Origin: Alistipes sp.
GTDB lineage: Bacteria > Bacteroidota > Bacteroidia > Bacteroidales > Rikenellaceae
Length of the DNA: 64,000 nt
Assembly: GCA_017520545.1 (NCBI GenBank)
Contig: JAFXFM010000005.1
Span: forward strand, 1-64,000
Reading direction: 5' to 3'
The notes below the pieces were generated by a model. The model ran no database searches. It had not been told where the DNA came from and saw only the letters and a list, made by a program, of their open reading frames with translations. The position numbers and the translations under genes were made by a program. Shown in pieces: positions 45,184 through 55,248 of the stretch; positions within the stretch are counted from its first letter, which is position 1, and every line of letters starts with the position of its first letter.

Positions 45184-45214
45184 TTTGTAAATTGGTGTAA
45201 AAACACTATATTTG
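45184..45214 (+). promoter_or_regulatory. Promoter of the pyr operon
   Basis: TTTG (45184-45187), 19 bp, TATATTTG (45207-45214): full match to the consensus. The transcript starts near 45221, leaving a leader of about 195 nt before pyrC. Confidence 0.8.
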
Positions 45215-45236
45215 CACTTAAATAAAAGATAGAGTA

Positions 45237-45365
45237 ATGAAGCAATTGGCTCTGTTCTATGGTTTGGTTTGCCCGACAGAGGGTTACGAGAGCGCACAAG
45301 TCGCCCCGCAGCCTTTGTTGTCGAATTGCCATTCTCGTTATTCTATCACTGTTTTGACGCATTAA
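45237..45365 (+). CDS. Possible 42-codon leader peptide of the pyr operon
   Basis: ATG 45237 to TAA 45363-45365, beginning MKQLALFYGLVCPTEG and ending ...SRYSITVLTH. No known homology. Its stop codon is 9 nt before the terminator hairpin, so a ribosome finishing it would cover the 5' arm of that hairpin, the arrangement seen in the E. coli pyrBI leader (44 codons). Two of its codons (GTC GCC, 45300-45305) are part of the proposed antiterminator. Real translation is unproven. Confidence 0.45.
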   Translation: MKQLALFYGLVCPTEGYESAQVAPQPLLSNCHSRYSITVLTH

Positions 45366-45399
45366 CTGTTATCGGGCGACCTATCGGGTCGCCTGTTTT
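45300..45399 (+). promoter_or_regulatory. Predicted attenuator before pyrC
   Basis: Terminator: GGCGACC (45375-45381), loop TATCG, GGTCGCC (45387-45393), then TGTTTTG. Antiterminator: GTCGCCC (45300-45306) is the exact complement of GGGCGAC (45374-45380), so the two structures exclude each other. A pyrimidine-rich run (about 45330-45357) precedes the hairpin and could be a UTP-sensitive pause region. Confidence 0.65.
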
Positions 45400-45416
45400 G
45401 TAAATATAGGTTTACG

Positions 45417-46694
45417 ATGGAGAGAAAAGAGTTGCTTATAAAGGGCGGTACGGTGGTAGCCGAGGGCGCAAGCCGCAAGGCAGACATTCTCGTTGTCGAT
45501 GGTAAAATTGCGGCAATTGAGGATTCGCTCACAGCAAAAGAGTATACCGAAGTATTTGATGCAGAGGGCTGTATCGTAACCTACGGATTAGCTGACGTTC
45601 ACGTACACTTGCGCGAGCCCGGGTATTCGGCAAAGGAGACCATAGCAACAGGAACTCGCGCTGCGGCTCGTGGCGGAGTAACTACGGTTTGCTCGATGCC
45701 GAACCTTCAACCTGCTCCCGACGCTCCCGAAACCATTGCGATAGAGCAACGCCTTATTGATGAGCAGGCAATAATCGAGGTGTTGCCATTTGCAACTATT
45801 TCATCGAATCGTGCAGGTCGAGAATTGGCTGATATCGAGGCTTTGAAGCCCCTCTCGGTGGGCTACTCCGACGATGGAAACGGTATTCAATCGGAAGAGT
45901 TAATGCGCAAGGCTATGCAGCGTATTTCGGCTATTGACGGCATTATATCTGCGCACTGCGAGGACGACGCCCTCCTGCACGCAGGCTACATTCACGATGG
46001 TGAATATGCTAAGGCGCACGGGCATAAGGGCATTTGTTCGGAGAGTGAGTGGGGTCCGATAAAGCGAGATGTGAAGTTGGCAGAGGAGGAGAAGTGCCGC
46101 TATCACGTCTGCCACATCTCGACAAAAGAGAGTGTCGCTATTATTCGCGAGGCGAAACACTCTTGCAACCATATTTCGTGCGAAACAGCACCTCACTACC
46201 TTATTTTATGCGATGCCGACCTTAAAGAGGAGGGACGCTTTAAGATGAATCCTCCCTTGCGTGGTGCAGAGGATAGAGCCGCACTTATCGAGGGCATACA
46301 GGACGGCACTATCGAAGTTATTGCCACCGACCACGCACCACATACCGCCGAGGAGAAGTCGCGCGGATTGAAGGGTAGTGCGATGGGTATTGTAGGCATC
46401 GAAACATCGTTTGCAATATGCTACACGCACCTTGTTCGTAAGGGTGTTATTACGATTGAGAAGTTAATTGCCCTGATGTCGGAAAATCCACGCCGCATAT
46501 TCCGTTTGGGCGGAGCTATGCGCGTAGGGGAGAGAGCCGACATTGCAGTATTCGACATAAGAGAGCCATATACGATTGATCCTGCGGAGTTTCAGTCGAT
46601 GGGCAAGGCTACGCCATTCGAGGGTGAAGAAGTATATGGACGCTGCGTGCTAACACTCTTTGGTGGCAAGACGGTTTGGAGCGAAAACAAATAA
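45417..46694 (+). CDS. pyrC: Dihydroorotase (class I)
   Basis: 425-residue amidohydrolase that cyclises carbamoyl-aspartate. Metal site DVHVHLREPG, MPNLQPAPD, HCEDD, CHISTKES, and catalytic ATDHAPHT. First gene of the pyr operon, 20 bp after the attenuator. Confidence 0.96.
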   Translation: MERKELLIKGGTVVAEGASRKADILVVDGKIAAIEDSLTAKEYTEVFDAEGCIVTYGLADVHVHLREPGYSAKETIATGTRAAARGGVTTVCSMPNLQPAPDAPETIAIEQRLIDEQAIIEVLPFATISSNRAGRELADIEALKPLSVGYSDDGNGIQSEELMRKAMQRISAIDGIISAHCEDDALLHAGYIHDGEYAKAHGHKGICSESEWGPIKRDVKLAEEEKCRYHVCHISTKESVAIIREAKHSCNHISCETAPHYLILCDADLKEEGRFKMNPPLRGAEDRAALIEGIQDGTIEVIATDHAPHTAEEKSRGLKGSAMGIVGIETSFAICYTHLVRKGVITIEKLIALMSENPRRIFRLGGAMRVGERADIAVFDIREPYTIDPAEFQSMGKATPFEGEEVYGRCVLTLFGGKTVWSENK

Positions 46695-46716
46695 CAAACA
46701 AAATAGATATACAAAG

Positions 46717-47808
46717 ATGAAACAACCCGACAAAAAATTAGTTTTGGAGAGCGGTCAGGAGTTCTTGGGGCACGGTTTTGGAGCCGATGTGAATGCGGTG
46801 TGCGAAATCGTATTCAACACCTCGATGGCGGGCTATCAGGAGATTTTGTCAAATCCGGCCTGTACCAACCAAATTGTGGTTATGACCTATCCTACAATCG
46901 GCAACTATGGTATCACCGACGAAGATTTTGAGGCGAGAAACCTTACGATAGGAGGTTTGGTAGTTCGCGAGGAGTGCAAGACCCCCAGCAACTTCCGCTA
47001 TACGAAGACAATATCCGAATTGATGGAGGAGAGTGATATCCCCGGCATCAGCGGCATCGACACCCGAATGCTCACACGCATTATCCGCGATTCGAAGAGC
47101 TGTCGCGCTGCAATTGTTTCGGCAGAGATGTCAAGGGATAAGGCTTTGGCTCTTATCGCTGCGACACCAGAGGATCACAACGCCGTAGAGCGCGTAAGTT
47201 GTCGCAAGCGTTGGTACTCGCGTACGCCTAATCACCGTTTCGATGTAGTTATGGTGGATTGCGGAGCAAAGTTAAACCTCGTGAGAATGTTGAACAAGCG
47301 CGGTTGCAACGTGGTCATCGTACCATTCAACACCTCGGTAGAGGAGATTTTGGCGTTCAACCCTCACGGTATTCTCGTATCGAATGGCCCGGGCGCTCCG
47401 GCAGACGTCCCTTCGGTAGTGGAGTTGATCAAGAAGTTGCGTGGCAAAATGCCGATTTTCGGTGTTGGTCTTGGCCATCAACTTATCGCATTGGCCTATG
47501 GTGCTGAGGTGTCGCAGATTGCAGGTGTACATCGCGGCGGAGGACACCCTGTTCGTAACTTGGAGAGCGGAAAAATCGAGATTACAGCACAAGGCTCACT
47601 CTACTTCATCGACGAGAAGTCGTTGGAGAAGACTCCGCTGACGGTTACTCATCGCAGTGTTATCAACAGCACTATTGAGGGTATCGAATACCCTGCTGAG
47701 AAGGTTTTCTCGGTACAATACAATCCGGAGTCGGCTCCGGGAGCGCAAGATAGCGCATATCTTTTCGATAAATTCATTAAATTGATGGAGGAGAATCACA
47801 ATGCCTAA
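46717..47808 (+). CDS. carA: Carbamoyl-phosphate synthase small subunit, glutaminase site lost
   Basis: 363 residues from ATG 46717 (the frame opens earlier inside pyrC). N-terminal CarA domain (1-150) and C-terminal class I amidotransferase fold are complete in length. But the nucleophile motif, normally G-(I/V)-C-L-G-H-Q, reads GVGLGHQ with G251 in place of Cys; the catalytic His of FQ-x-HPEA is Asn (N336 in VQYNPES); the Asn of GGNHP that binds glutamine is Gly (GGGHP). Glu338 and Gln255 remain. The subunit cannot hydrolyse glutamine by the known mechanism. It overlaps carB by 8 bp. Confidence 0.93.
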   Translation: MKQPDKKLVLESGQEFLGHGFGADVNAVCEIVFNTSMAGYQEILSNPACTNQIVVMTYPTIGNYGITDEDFEARNLTIGGLVVREECKTPSNFRYTKTISELMEESDIPGISGIDTRMLTRIIRDSKSCRAAIVSAEMSRDKALALIAATPEDHNAVERVSCRKRWYSRTPNHRFDVVMVDCGAKLNLVRMLNKRGCNVVIVPFNTSVEEILAFNPHGILVSNGPGAPADVPSVVELIKKLRGKMPIFGVGLGHQLIALAYGAEVSQIAGVHRGGGHPVRNLESGKIEITAQGSLYFIDEKSLEKTPLTVTHRSVINSTIEGIEYPAEKVFSVQYNPESAPGAQDSAYLFDKFIKLMEENHNA

Positions 47809-50800
47809 GAGAACAGATATAAAGAAAGTTATGGTTATCGGCTCGGGTCCAATCGTTATTGGTCAGGCAGCCGAGTTCGACTATGCAGGTACACAAGCTT
47901 GTCTTGCATTGAAAGAGGAGGGTTATGAGGTTATTCTCGTAAATTCAAACCCTGCTACCATTATGACCGACACCTTTATTGCCGACAAGGTCTATATGGA
48001 GCCTTTGAAGTTGGAGTATGTCGCAAAAATCATTCGCTACGAGCGACCAGATGCCATCGTTCCGGGCTTGGGCGGTCAAACCGGTTTGAATCTTGCGGTG
48101 CAACTCGCCAAGAAAGGTGTTTTGGAGGAGTGCGGCGTTGAGATTCTCGGCACATCATTTAAGAGTATCGAGCAGGCCGAGGACAGAGAGTTGTTCAAGC
48201 AACTCTGTATAGACCTTGGTGAGCCAGTGTTGCCTTCGGAGGTAGTGAACACCATCGAGGAGGCTGTCGAGGTTGCCAAGGAGATTGGTTATCCGTTGGT
48301 ACTCCGTCCGGCCTTCACACTCGGAGGCACGGGAGGTGGCTTCGTCGATAACGAGGAGGAGTTGCGCGAGTTAATGCGTAACGCCTTGGCACTCTCGCCT
48401 GTACATCAGGTTTTGGTAGAGAAGAGCATTAAGGGTTACAAGGAGATTGAGTACGAGGTAATGCGCGACAAGAACGACACAGCAATTACAATATGTAATA
48501 TGGAGAATGTCGATCCTGTGGGTGTGCATACGGGCGACTCTATCGTAGTTGCTCCGTGCCAGACCTTAACCGACAAGGAGGCACAGATGCTCCGCACAAG
48601 TGCATTGAAAATTATTCGTGCGTTGAAGATTGAGGGAGGTTGCAACGTTCAGTTTGCATTGGATCCGCTCTCGTTCAACTACTATATCATCGAGGTTAAT
48701 CCGCGCGTTTCGCGTTCGTCGGCATTGGCTTCGAAGGCAAGCGGCTTCCCTATCGCCCGAGTTACTGCGAAGGTAGCTATTGGTATGACCCTCGACGAGA
48801 TTATGCTCTCAAATGGCCCTGCTTGTTCGGAACCTGCACTGGACTACATCGTAACAAAGATTGCACGTTTCCCATTCGATAAGTTCAGCGAGGCATCGAA
48901 CGAACTCGGCACGCAGATGAAGGCGACGGGTGAGGTAATGAGCATTGGCCGCACTATCGAGGAGAGCCTATTAAAGGCCGTTCGCTCACTCGAAACAGGC
49001 GTGTGCCACATCTACCACAAGAAGTTCGACGATATGGCGACAGCCGATATCTTGCAGTATGTTACTCGTGCAACCGACGACCGTATTTACGCCATTGCAG
49101 AGCTGCTGCGCAGGGGAGTGGATCGTTCGTTGATCTACGACCGCACAAAAATTGATATGTTCTTCTTGAAGAAGATGGACAATATCGTAAATTTCGAGCG
49201 CGAGGTTAAGGCACACAAGGGCGACCGCGAAGTCCTCTACGAAGCAAAGCGCATCGGCTTTGGAGATAAGTTCATCGGACAGTTGTGGAATATGACCGAG
49301 TCTGAGGTATTCGAGTTGCGTCAGGAGCTTGGCATTAAACCTGTATATAAGACTATCGACACCTGCGCAGGAGAGTATTCGGGCTATGTACCATACTTCT
49401 ACTCGACATACGAGCAGGAAAATGAGTCGATTGTCAGCAACCGCAAGAAAATTGTAGTTCTCGGTTCGGGTCCTATCCGTATCGGCCAGGGTGTGGAGTT
49501 CGACTATTCGACCGTTCACTCAATTTGGGCTATCCGTGAGGCGGGATATGAGGCGATTATCATCAATAATAACCCCGAGACCGTATCGACCGACTTTACA
49601 ATCTCGGATAAGTTGTACTTCGAGCCGCTCACCGTGGAGAATGTGATGAACATTATCCGATTGGAGCAACCTGACGGTGTCATCGTAACGCTTGGCGGTC
49701 AGACCGCTATCAACCTTGCAAAACCGCTCTCGAAGATGGGCGTAAAGGTGGTTGGAACGGGCATCGAGGCTATCGACAACGCAGAGGATAGAAAGTTGTT
49801 CGAGGCAATTATGCGCGAGGTTGGCATTCCGCAACCAAAGGCAAAGGCTGTAACCGATATTGAGGAGGGTGTAGCGGCAGCTACCGAGATTGGCTATCCA
49901 GTACTGGTGCGTCCAAGTTTCGTATTGGGTGGTCGTGCAATGCAGATTGTAGGTAACGAACAAGCTCTGCGCCACTACTTGCACAATGCAGTAGAGGTTT
50001 CGGAGGACTCGCCTGTATTGGTTGATAAGTACATTATGGGTAAGGAGGCCGAGGTTGATGCTATCTGCGATGCCGAGGGTAATGTGTTTATTCCGGGCAT
50101 TATGGAGCACGTCGAGCATACGGGAGTTCACTCAGGCGACTCAATAAGCGTCTATCCGTCGTTCTCGTTGAGCGAAGCTGTAAAGGAGAAGATGATTGAC
50201 TATACCGTACGCCTTGGTCGCGCTATCGGTATCGTAGGTCTTTACAATATCCAATTCATCGTCGATTCGGAGGATAAAGTATATGTGATTGAGGTAAACC
50301 CTCGTTCATCACGTACAGTGCCTTTCCTCTCGAAATCGACAAACGTACCTATGGCGAAGATTGCAACCCGCGTAATGTTGGGCGAATCGTTGCCGCAGCA
50401 GGGTATAACCAAGGTCTATGGCGAGGAGCGCAAGCGCCACTTCGTGAAGGCTCCGGCATTCTCATTCGCAAAGATCAAGGGTGTGGATTCGTACCTCTCG
50501 CCGGAGATGAAATCTACGGGCGAGGCTATAGGCTACGACGATTCGCTCACCCGCGCATTGTACAAGTCGTTGCAGGCATCGGGTATGACAATCGTCAATT
50601 ACGGTACTATTTTCGCAACCATTGCCGATAAGGACAAGGAGGCGGCTCTGCCTTTGATTCGTCGCTTCTACAACCTCGGTTTCAATATCGAGGCTACAGC
50701 AGGTACAGCGTCGTTCCTTCGTGAGCACGGCATTCGCACACGATTGTTGCGTAAAATTTCGGAGGGTAGCAACGACATTGTAAAAGCACTGTCGAAGGGC

Positions 50801-50998
50801 CACGTAAGTTACGTAATCAACACAATCGATGTAAATCAGCACAATACACGCCTTGACGGTTACGAAATCCGTAACGCAGCTGTGGAGAACAACGTGTCGA
50901 TTATCACTGCGCTCGAAACCGTAAGCGCACTGCTCGACGTATTGGAGGAGATCACTCTCGGAGTTTCGACGATCGATGCCGAGTATAGAACAAAATAG
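47801..50998 (+). CDS. carB: Carbamoyl-phosphate synthase large subunit
   Basis: 1065 residues, two homologous ATP-grasp halves (about 1-550 and 551-935: [24 protein letters not shown] and [23 protein letters not shown]) and a C-terminal MGS-like domain where UMP/ornithine usually act. [16 protein letters not shown] and [15 protein letters not shown] are intact, so the synthase itself (bicarbonate + ammonia + 2 ATP) looks functional. Translationally coupled to carA. Confidence 0.97.
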   Translation: MPKRTDIKKVMVIGSGPIVIGQAAEFDYAGTQACLALKEEGYEVILVNSNPATIMTDTFIADKVYMEPLKLEYVAKIIRYERPDAIVPGLGGQTGLNLAVQLAKKGVLEECGVEILGTSFKSIEQAEDRELFKQLCIDLGEPVLPSEVVNTIEEAVEVAKEIGYPLVLRPAFTLGGTGGGFVDNEEELRELMRNALALSPVHQVLVEKSIKGYKEIEYEVMRDKNDTAITICNMENVDPVGVHTGDSIVVAPCQTLTDKEAQMLRTSALKIIRALKIEGGCNVQFALDPLSFNYYIIEVNPRVSRSSALASKASGFPIARVTAKVAIGMTLDEIMLSNGPACSEPALDYIVTKIARFPFDKFSEASNELGTQMKATGEVMSIGRTIEESLLKAVRSLETGVCHIYHKKFDDMATADILQYVTRATDDRIYAIAELLRRGVDRSLIYDRTKIDMFFLKKMDNIVNFEREVKAHKGDREVLYEAKRIGFGDKFIGQLWNMTESEVFELRQELGIKPVYKTIDTCAGEYSGYVPYFYSTYEQENESIVSNRKKIVVLGSGPIRIGQGVEFDYSTVHSIWAIREAGYEAIIINNNPETVSTDFTISDKLYFEPLTVENVMNIIRLEQPDGVIVTLGGQTAINLAKPLSKMGVKVVGTGIEAIDNAEDRKLFEAIMREVGIPQPKAKAVTDIEEGVAAATEIGYPVLVRPSFVLGGRAMQIVGNEQALRHYLHNAVEVSEDSPVLVDKYIMGKEAEVDAICDAEGNVFIPGIMEHVEHTGVHSGDSISVYPSFSLSEAVKEKMIDYTVRLGRAIGIVGLYNIQFIVDSEDKVYVIEVNPRSSRTVPFLSKSTNVPMAKIATRVMLGESLPQQGITKVYGEERKRHFVKAPAFSFAKIKGVDSYLSPEMKSTGEAIGYDDSLTRALYKSLQASGMTIVNYGTIFATIADKDKEAALPLIRRFYNLGFNIEATAGTASFLREHGIRTRLLRKISEGSNDIVKALSKGHVSYVINTIDVNQHNTRLDGYEIRNAAVENNVSIITALETVSALLDVLEEITLGVSTIDAEYRTK

Positions 50999-51001
50999 CG
51001 T

Positions 51002-51739
51002 ATGCAGAGGGTCGTATTAACCGTAACAAAAAATGAGGCTCTGACACCGCTCATCTACGAGATGACTCTCGTAGGTGATGTCTCGGGCATAACTCGTGCC
51101 GGACAGTTTGTCGAAATTGCACTCGACGGATTGTATTTGCGCCGACCTATCTCTGTTTGTAACTACGACGAGGGCGTGCTTACTATTGTTTACAAGGTAG
51201 TGGGCAAGGGCACCGACCTTATGTCGCAAATGGCAGAAGGAACACAGCTCGACGTACTTACAGGACTCGGAAATGGTTTCGATACAGAGCACGACTGCAA
51301 AAAACCGTTGCTTGTAGGTGGTGGAGTAGGTGTTCCGCCGCTTTATCGCCTTACTCGCGATTTGGTAGCACGAGGCAAGGAGGTTACTGTAGTGCTTGGT
51401 TTCAACACCGAGTCGGAGATATTCTACTCCGAAAAGTTCGAGGCGCTTGGCGCGAAGGTAATACTTGCAACGGCTGACGGCTCACAGGGCGTTAAAGGTT
51501 TTGTAACCGATGCCATTCACGAGAGCGGGGTAGAGGCAGACTACTTCTACTCGTGCGGTCCATTGCCGATGTTAAAGGCGTTGTGCAACTCGCTCGACAT
51601 TGCCGGCGAAGTGTCGCTTGAAGAGCGTATGGGTTGTGGTTTTGGAATCTGTATGGGTTGTTCGATTCACACAACAAATGGAGCAAAACGCGTCTGCAAA
51701 GATGGTCCTGTATTTAAGAAGGAGGAGGTAATATGGTAA
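51002..51739 (+). CDS. pyrK: Dihydroorotate dehydrogenase electron-transfer subunit
   Basis: 245 residues: FAD-binding beta-barrel (RRPISVCNYDEG), NAD-binding domain (VGGGVGVPPLYRLTR), and a C-terminal 2Fe-2S site MGCGFGICMGCSIHTTNGAKRVCKDGPVF with four cysteines. It passes electrons from PyrD to NAD+. 3 bp after carB; overlaps pyrD by 7 bp. Confidence 0.95.
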   Translation: MQRVVLTVTKNEALTPLIYEMTLVGDVSGITRAGQFVEIALDGLYLRRPISVCNYDEGVLTIVYKVVGKGTDLMSQMAEGTQLDVLTGLGNGFDTEHDCKKPLLVGGGVGVPPLYRLTRDLVARGKEVTVVLGFNTESEIFYSEKFEALGAKVILATADGSQGVKGFVTDAIHESGVEADYFYSCGPLPMLKALCNSLDIAGEVSLEERMGCGFGICMGCSIHTTNGAKRVCKDGPVFKKEEVIW

Positions 51740-52647
51740 GAGATCTTTCTGTTGAGTTATGCGGTGTGGCACTCGATAATCCCGTAATTCCTGCCAGCGG
51801 AACATTTGGCTTCGGTAAGGAGATGGCGGAGATTTACGACATTAACATTCTCGGTTCGATATCGTTTAAAGGCACTACCCGCGATGCCCGTTTCGGAAAT
51901 CCTACACCTCGTATCGCCGAGTGTCCTTCGGGACTGATAAATTCGGTGGGATTGCAAAACCCAGGCGTCGATGCAGTTATAGCGCACGAACTGCCCGAAC
52001 TCCGCAAGGTTTTCCGCAAGCCTATAATCGCGAACATCAGTGGTTTTTCGATTGAGGAGTATGTTGAGTGTTGCTCGAAGTTGGACAAGGAGGAGCAGGT
52101 GGCAATTTTGGAGGTTAATATATCGTGTCCGAACGTACATAACGGAGGTATGGCATTCGGAACATCGCCCGAATCGGCTGCGGCCGTTACAAAGGCGGTA
52201 AAAGCGGTTACCACAAAGCCCGTATTTATAAAACTTTCGCCCAATGTAACCGACATCGTTGCCATTGCAAAGGCGTGCGAGGAGGCTGGTGCGGACGGTA
52301 TTACACTAATAAATACGATGCTCGGTATGCGTATCGACATCGCTCGTCGCAAGCCCGTAATTGCCAACAAAATGGGAGGTTTTTCGGGCGCAGCGATATT
52401 CCCGATTGCGGTGCGAATGGTCTATCAGGTGGCTCACGCTGTAAAAATTCCTGTAATCGGCTGCGGCGGTGTTTCCTCGGCAGAGGATGTTGTCGAGATG
52501 ATGATGGCAGGTGCTACGGGCGTTCAGGTGGGCGCCGAAAACCTGCGTAACCCCTACGCCTGCAAGGAGATTATCGAGGAGTTACCATACGTTATGGAGC
52601 GACTCGGCATCGAGAAGTTAAGTGATATAATTGGAATAATCGAATAA
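51733..52647 (+). CDS. pyrD: Dihydroorotate dehydrogenase, class 1B catalytic subunit
   Basis: 304-residue FMN TIM barrel. ASGTFGFG, KGTT, NSVGLQNPG, the catalytic cysteine in NISCPNV, and the phosphate site GCGGVSSAEDVVEMMMAGATGVQVG. Cys base (not Ser) and the PyrK partner define class 1B (NAD-linked). Confidence 0.96.
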   Translation: MVRDLSVELCGVALDNPVIPASGTFGFGKEMAEIYDINILGSISFKGTTRDARFGNPTPRIAECPSGLINSVGLQNPGVDAVIAHELPELRKVFRKPIIANISGFSIEEYVECCSKLDKEEQVAILEVNISCPNVHNGGMAFGTSPESAAAVTKAVKAVTTKPVFIKLSPNVTDIVAIAKACEEAGADGITLINTMLGMRIDIARRKPVIANKMGGFSGAAIFPIAVRMVYQVAHAVKIPVIGCGGVSSAEDVVEMMMAGATGVQVGAENLRNPYACKEIIEELPYVMERLGIEKLSDIIGIIE

Positions 52648-52659
52648 AATTTAAAATAA

Positions 52660-52697
52660 AAAGCCAGTGGCTAATGCCCAATGGCTAAAAGCCCAAA
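52660..52697 (+). repeat. Heptamer tandem repeat, GGCTAA family, between pyrD and pyrF
   Basis: Units AAGCCAG, TGGCTAA, TGCCCAA, TGGCTAA, AAGCCCA, ending 11 bp before the pyrF ATG. Confidence 0.8.
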
Positions 52698-52708
52698 AAG
52701 AAAAAGTT

Positions 52709-53410
52709 ATGGCAAAAGATGTAATTATTGCGTGCGATTTCAGCAGCAAGGAGCAGACGCTCACATTCTTGGATAAGTTTACTGGTCGCAAACCATTCGT
52801 GAAAATTGGTATGGAGCTATTCTACGCTGAAGGTCCTGCCATTGTGCGAGAGATTAAGGCTCGTGGACACAAAATTTTCCTCGACCTCAAATTGCACGAT
52901 ATCCCCAACACCGTACGCAAAGCGATGAGTGTTTTGTCGCGCCTCGATGTCGATATGTGCAACGTTCACGCAGCCGGAACCATAGATATGATGCGTGGTG
53001 CATTAGAGGGATTGACACGTGAGGACGGAACTCGTCCGTTGCTCATTGCCGTAACACAACTCACCTCCACAAGCGAGAAGCGTATGCAGAAGGAGTTGCT
53101 CATCGACGCAACCATCAACGACTGCATCGCAAAGTATGCCGAAAATGCAAAAGAGGCGGGCTTGGACGGCGTAGTTTGCTCGCCACTCGAAGCGTCGCTC
53201 GTTAAGGAGCATTGCGGCAAGGAGTTCTTCACAATCACTCCGGGCGTACGTTTTGCTGACAGCTCGAAGGACGACCAAGTACGCATTATGACACCTGCTC
53301 AGGCACGCGAGATTGGCTCGGACTACATTGTTGTCGGTCGTCCTATCACAGCAGCCGAAAACCCCGTAGAGGCGTACGAGCGTTGCTGCAAAGAGTTCTT
53401 AAATGAGTAA
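52709..53410 (+). CDS. pyrF: Orotidine-5'-phosphate decarboxylase
   Basis: 233 residues, the short type I enzyme. Catalytic D59-LK61-LHD64 tetrad segment ([13 protein letters not shown]), [35 protein letters not shown] phosphate site. The frame opens at a GTG at 52667, but those codons are the heptamer repeat; ATG 52709 ([11 protein letters not shown]) is the natural start. Confidence 0.95.
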   Translation: MAKDVIIACDFSSKEQTLTFLDKFTGRKPFVKIGMELFYAEGPAIVREIKARGHKIFLDLKLHDIPNTVRKAMSVLSRLDVDMCNVHAAGTIDMMRGALEGLTREDGTRPLLIAVTQLTSTSEKRMQKELLIDATINDCIAKYAENAKEAGLDGVVCSPLEASLVKEHCGKEFFTITPGVRFADSSKDDQVRIMTPAQAREIGSDYIVVGRPITAAENPVEAYERCCKEFLNE

Positions 53411-53433
53411 TAACGAATAAAAAATATACTATT

Positions 53434-54063
53434 ATGGAAAAAACTATTGCAAAAGAGTTACTTTCGATCAACGCTGTATTTTTGCGTCCGGAGCAGCCTT
53501 TCACTTGGGCAAGCGGTATTAAGAGCCCTATCTACTGCGACAACCGCCTTATTTTAACTGCACCACGTGTTCGTGAACAGGTGGAGGCCGGTTTGGCAGA
53601 GTTGGTAAAGAGGCATTTCCCCGAGTGCGAGGTGCTGATGGGTACTTCGACTGCTGGTATTGCTCACGCCGCAATAGTGGCTACAATTCTTGATTTGCCA
53701 ATGGGTTATGTTCGTAGCGGTGCGAAGGACCACGGCCGTACAAACCGCATCGAAGGCAAGTTGGAGAGGGGACAGAAGGTTGTTGTTGTCGAGGACTTAA
53801 TCTCAACAGGAGGCTCGTGCATCGAGGTTGTTGATGCATTGCGCGAGGCGGGTGCCGATGTTCTGGGCATCGTAAGCATCTTCACCTACGGAATGAAACG
53901 TGGTGTGGAGCGTATCGAGGCTGCCAACACCGTAAATTACTCGTTGTCGAATCTCGACGCACTCGTCGAGGTGGCTGCCGAAGAGGGCTATATTGCTCCG
54001 GAGTGGCAGGAGCGTATCCTCGCCTTCCGCAACAACCCAAGCGACGAGAGTTGGATTAAATAG
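53434..54063 (+). CDS. pyrE: Orotate phosphoribosyltransferase
   Basis: 209 residues. PRPP loop [13 protein letters not shown], catalytic flexible-loop Lys in [12 protein letters not shown], substrate region [16 protein letters not shown]. Makes OMP from orotate. 23 bp after pyrF. Confidence 0.96.
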   Translation: MEKTIAKELLSINAVFLRPEQPFTWASGIKSPIYCDNRLILTAPRVREQVEAGLAELVKRHFPECEVLMGTSTAGIAHAAIVATILDLPMGYVRSGAKDHGRTNRIEGKLERGQKVVVVEDLISTGGSCIEVVDALREAGADVLGIVSIFTYGMKRGVERIEAANTVNYSLSNLDALVEVAAEEGYIAPEWQERILAFRNNPSDESWIK

Positions 54064-54070
54064 ATTTATA

Positions 54071-54100
54071 ATAGCCGATGGCTAAAAGCTAATCGCCCTA
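54071..54100 (+). repeat. Heptamer tandem repeat, GGCTAA family, between pyrE and pyrB
   Basis: Units ATAGCCG, ATGGCTA, AAAGCTA, ATCGCCC, TAAAAA, ending directly before the pyrB ATG. Confidence 0.75.
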
Positions 54101-54104
54101 AAAA

Positions 54105-55190
54105 ATGAATACTATGAGACATTTAACAGACCCTACAGATTTGACTCGCAAAGAGACCGATGATATTGTCGCTTTGGCACTCGATATTATAGCAAATCGC
54201 TCAAAGTATAGCGAGGTATGCAAAGGCAAGAAGTTGGCGACACTATTCTACGAGCCAAGTACACGTACTCGTTTAAGCTTCACATCTGCAATGATGGAGT
54301 TGGGCGGTAACGTACTCGGATTCTCGGATGCAAATTCATCATCAGTGAGCAAGGGCGAAACGGTGGAAGATACCGTTCGCGTGGTGGGAAACTTTGTGGA
54401 TATTATCGCTATGCGCCACCATATCGAGGGTGCTCCGTTGGACGCATCAATGGTTTCGCCTGTACCAATCATCAACGCAGGCGATGGCTCGCACGCTCAC
54501 CCAACGCAGACTTTGACCGATCTACTCACCATTACTCGCGAGTTGGGACACCTCGACAACCTTACAATCGGTTTCTGCGGCGATTTGCTCTATGGTCGTA
54601 CCGTTCATTCACTCATTAAGGCTATGTCGCGCTACGAGGGTACCAAGTTTGTGCTTATCGCTCCCGATTCGCTCCGTTTGCCCGACTATATCAAGCACGA
54701 CGTGTGCGAGAAGAACGGCATAGAGTACCGCGAAGTATCGTCGCTCGAAGAGGTTATTGGAGAGTTGGATATTCTCTATATGACTCGCGTTCAGCAGGAG
54801 CGCTTTACGGATAAGGCTGAGTATGAGCGTGTTAAAGATTGCTATATCCTCGACACCGAGAAGATGGCGCTGGCGAAGGAGAAGATGGCAGTTTTGCACC
54901 CACTCCCACGCGTAAACGAGATAACTAAGTCTGTCGATGCGGACCCTCGTGCTGCATATTTCCGTCAGGTTGAGAATGGTAAGTTTGTGCGTATGGCACT
55001 GATATATACGTTGTTGAATTGGGCAAATGAGGGAGCCGCGCCACTCGAAAACCACAAGGCCGTAGAGGTCGAGGGTTTGGTTTGTCCGAATAAGAAGTGT
55101 ATCTGCAATAACGAAAACGTAGAGTACAAATTCCAACTTTCAGAAGGTGGCGTTTATCGTTGCCTCTACTGCTCGGCAAAGGCGGAGTAG
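54105..55190 (+). CDS. pyrB: Aspartate carbamoyltransferase with fused PyrI-type zinc domain
   Basis: 361 residues (ATG 54105; ATG 54114 is an alternative). Residues 1-310 are a complete catalytic chain: [24 protein letters not shown] and HPLPRVNEI. Residues about 318-361 add a tail with C327-x4-C332 and C353-x2-C356 (VCPNKKC... YRCLYC), the same spacing and flanking residues as the zinc domain at the C-terminus of PyrI (CPNSNC...CKYC). The nucleotide-binding allosteric part of PyrI is absent and no pyrI is next to it. Last gene of the operon. Confidence 0.95.
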   Translation: MNTMRHLTDPTDLTRKETDDIVALALDIIANRSKYSEVCKGKKLATLFYEPSTRTRLSFTSAMMELGGNVLGFSDANSSSVSKGETVEDTVRVVGNFVDIIAMRHHIEGAPLDASMVSPVPIINAGDGSHAHPTQTLTDLLTITRELGHLDNLTIGFCGDLLYGRTVHSLIKAMSRYEGTKFVLIAPDSLRLPDYIKHDVCEKNGIEYREVSSLEEVIGELDILYMTRVQQERFTDKAEYERVKDCYILDTEKMALAKEKMAVLHPLPRVNEITKSVDADPRAAYFRQVENGKFVRMALIYTLLNWANEGAAPLENHKAVEVEGLVCPNKKCICNNENVEYKFQLSEGGVYRCLYCSAKAE

Positions 55191-55209
55191 GGTTTCGGAG
55201 TACGATACA

Positions 55210-55248
55210 CACAAAAAGGAGCGAGAAGTTTTTTCGCTCCTTTTTGTG
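55210..55248 (+). terminator. Terminator of the pyr operon
   Basis: 15-bp perfect stem CACAAAAAGGAGCGA / TCGCTCCTTTTTGTG, 9-nt loop with T-run; T-rich sequence follows. Confidence 0.85.

Noticed and set aside
52660..52697. Heptamer runs as a CRISPR array
   Set aside because: Units are 7 bp without spacers, degenerate and scattered singly; no cas genes.
52667..52708. Upstream GTG start of pyrF that would add 14 residues
   Set aside because: The added codons are the GGCTAA heptamer repeat and the family start [11 protein letters not shown] fits ATG 52709.
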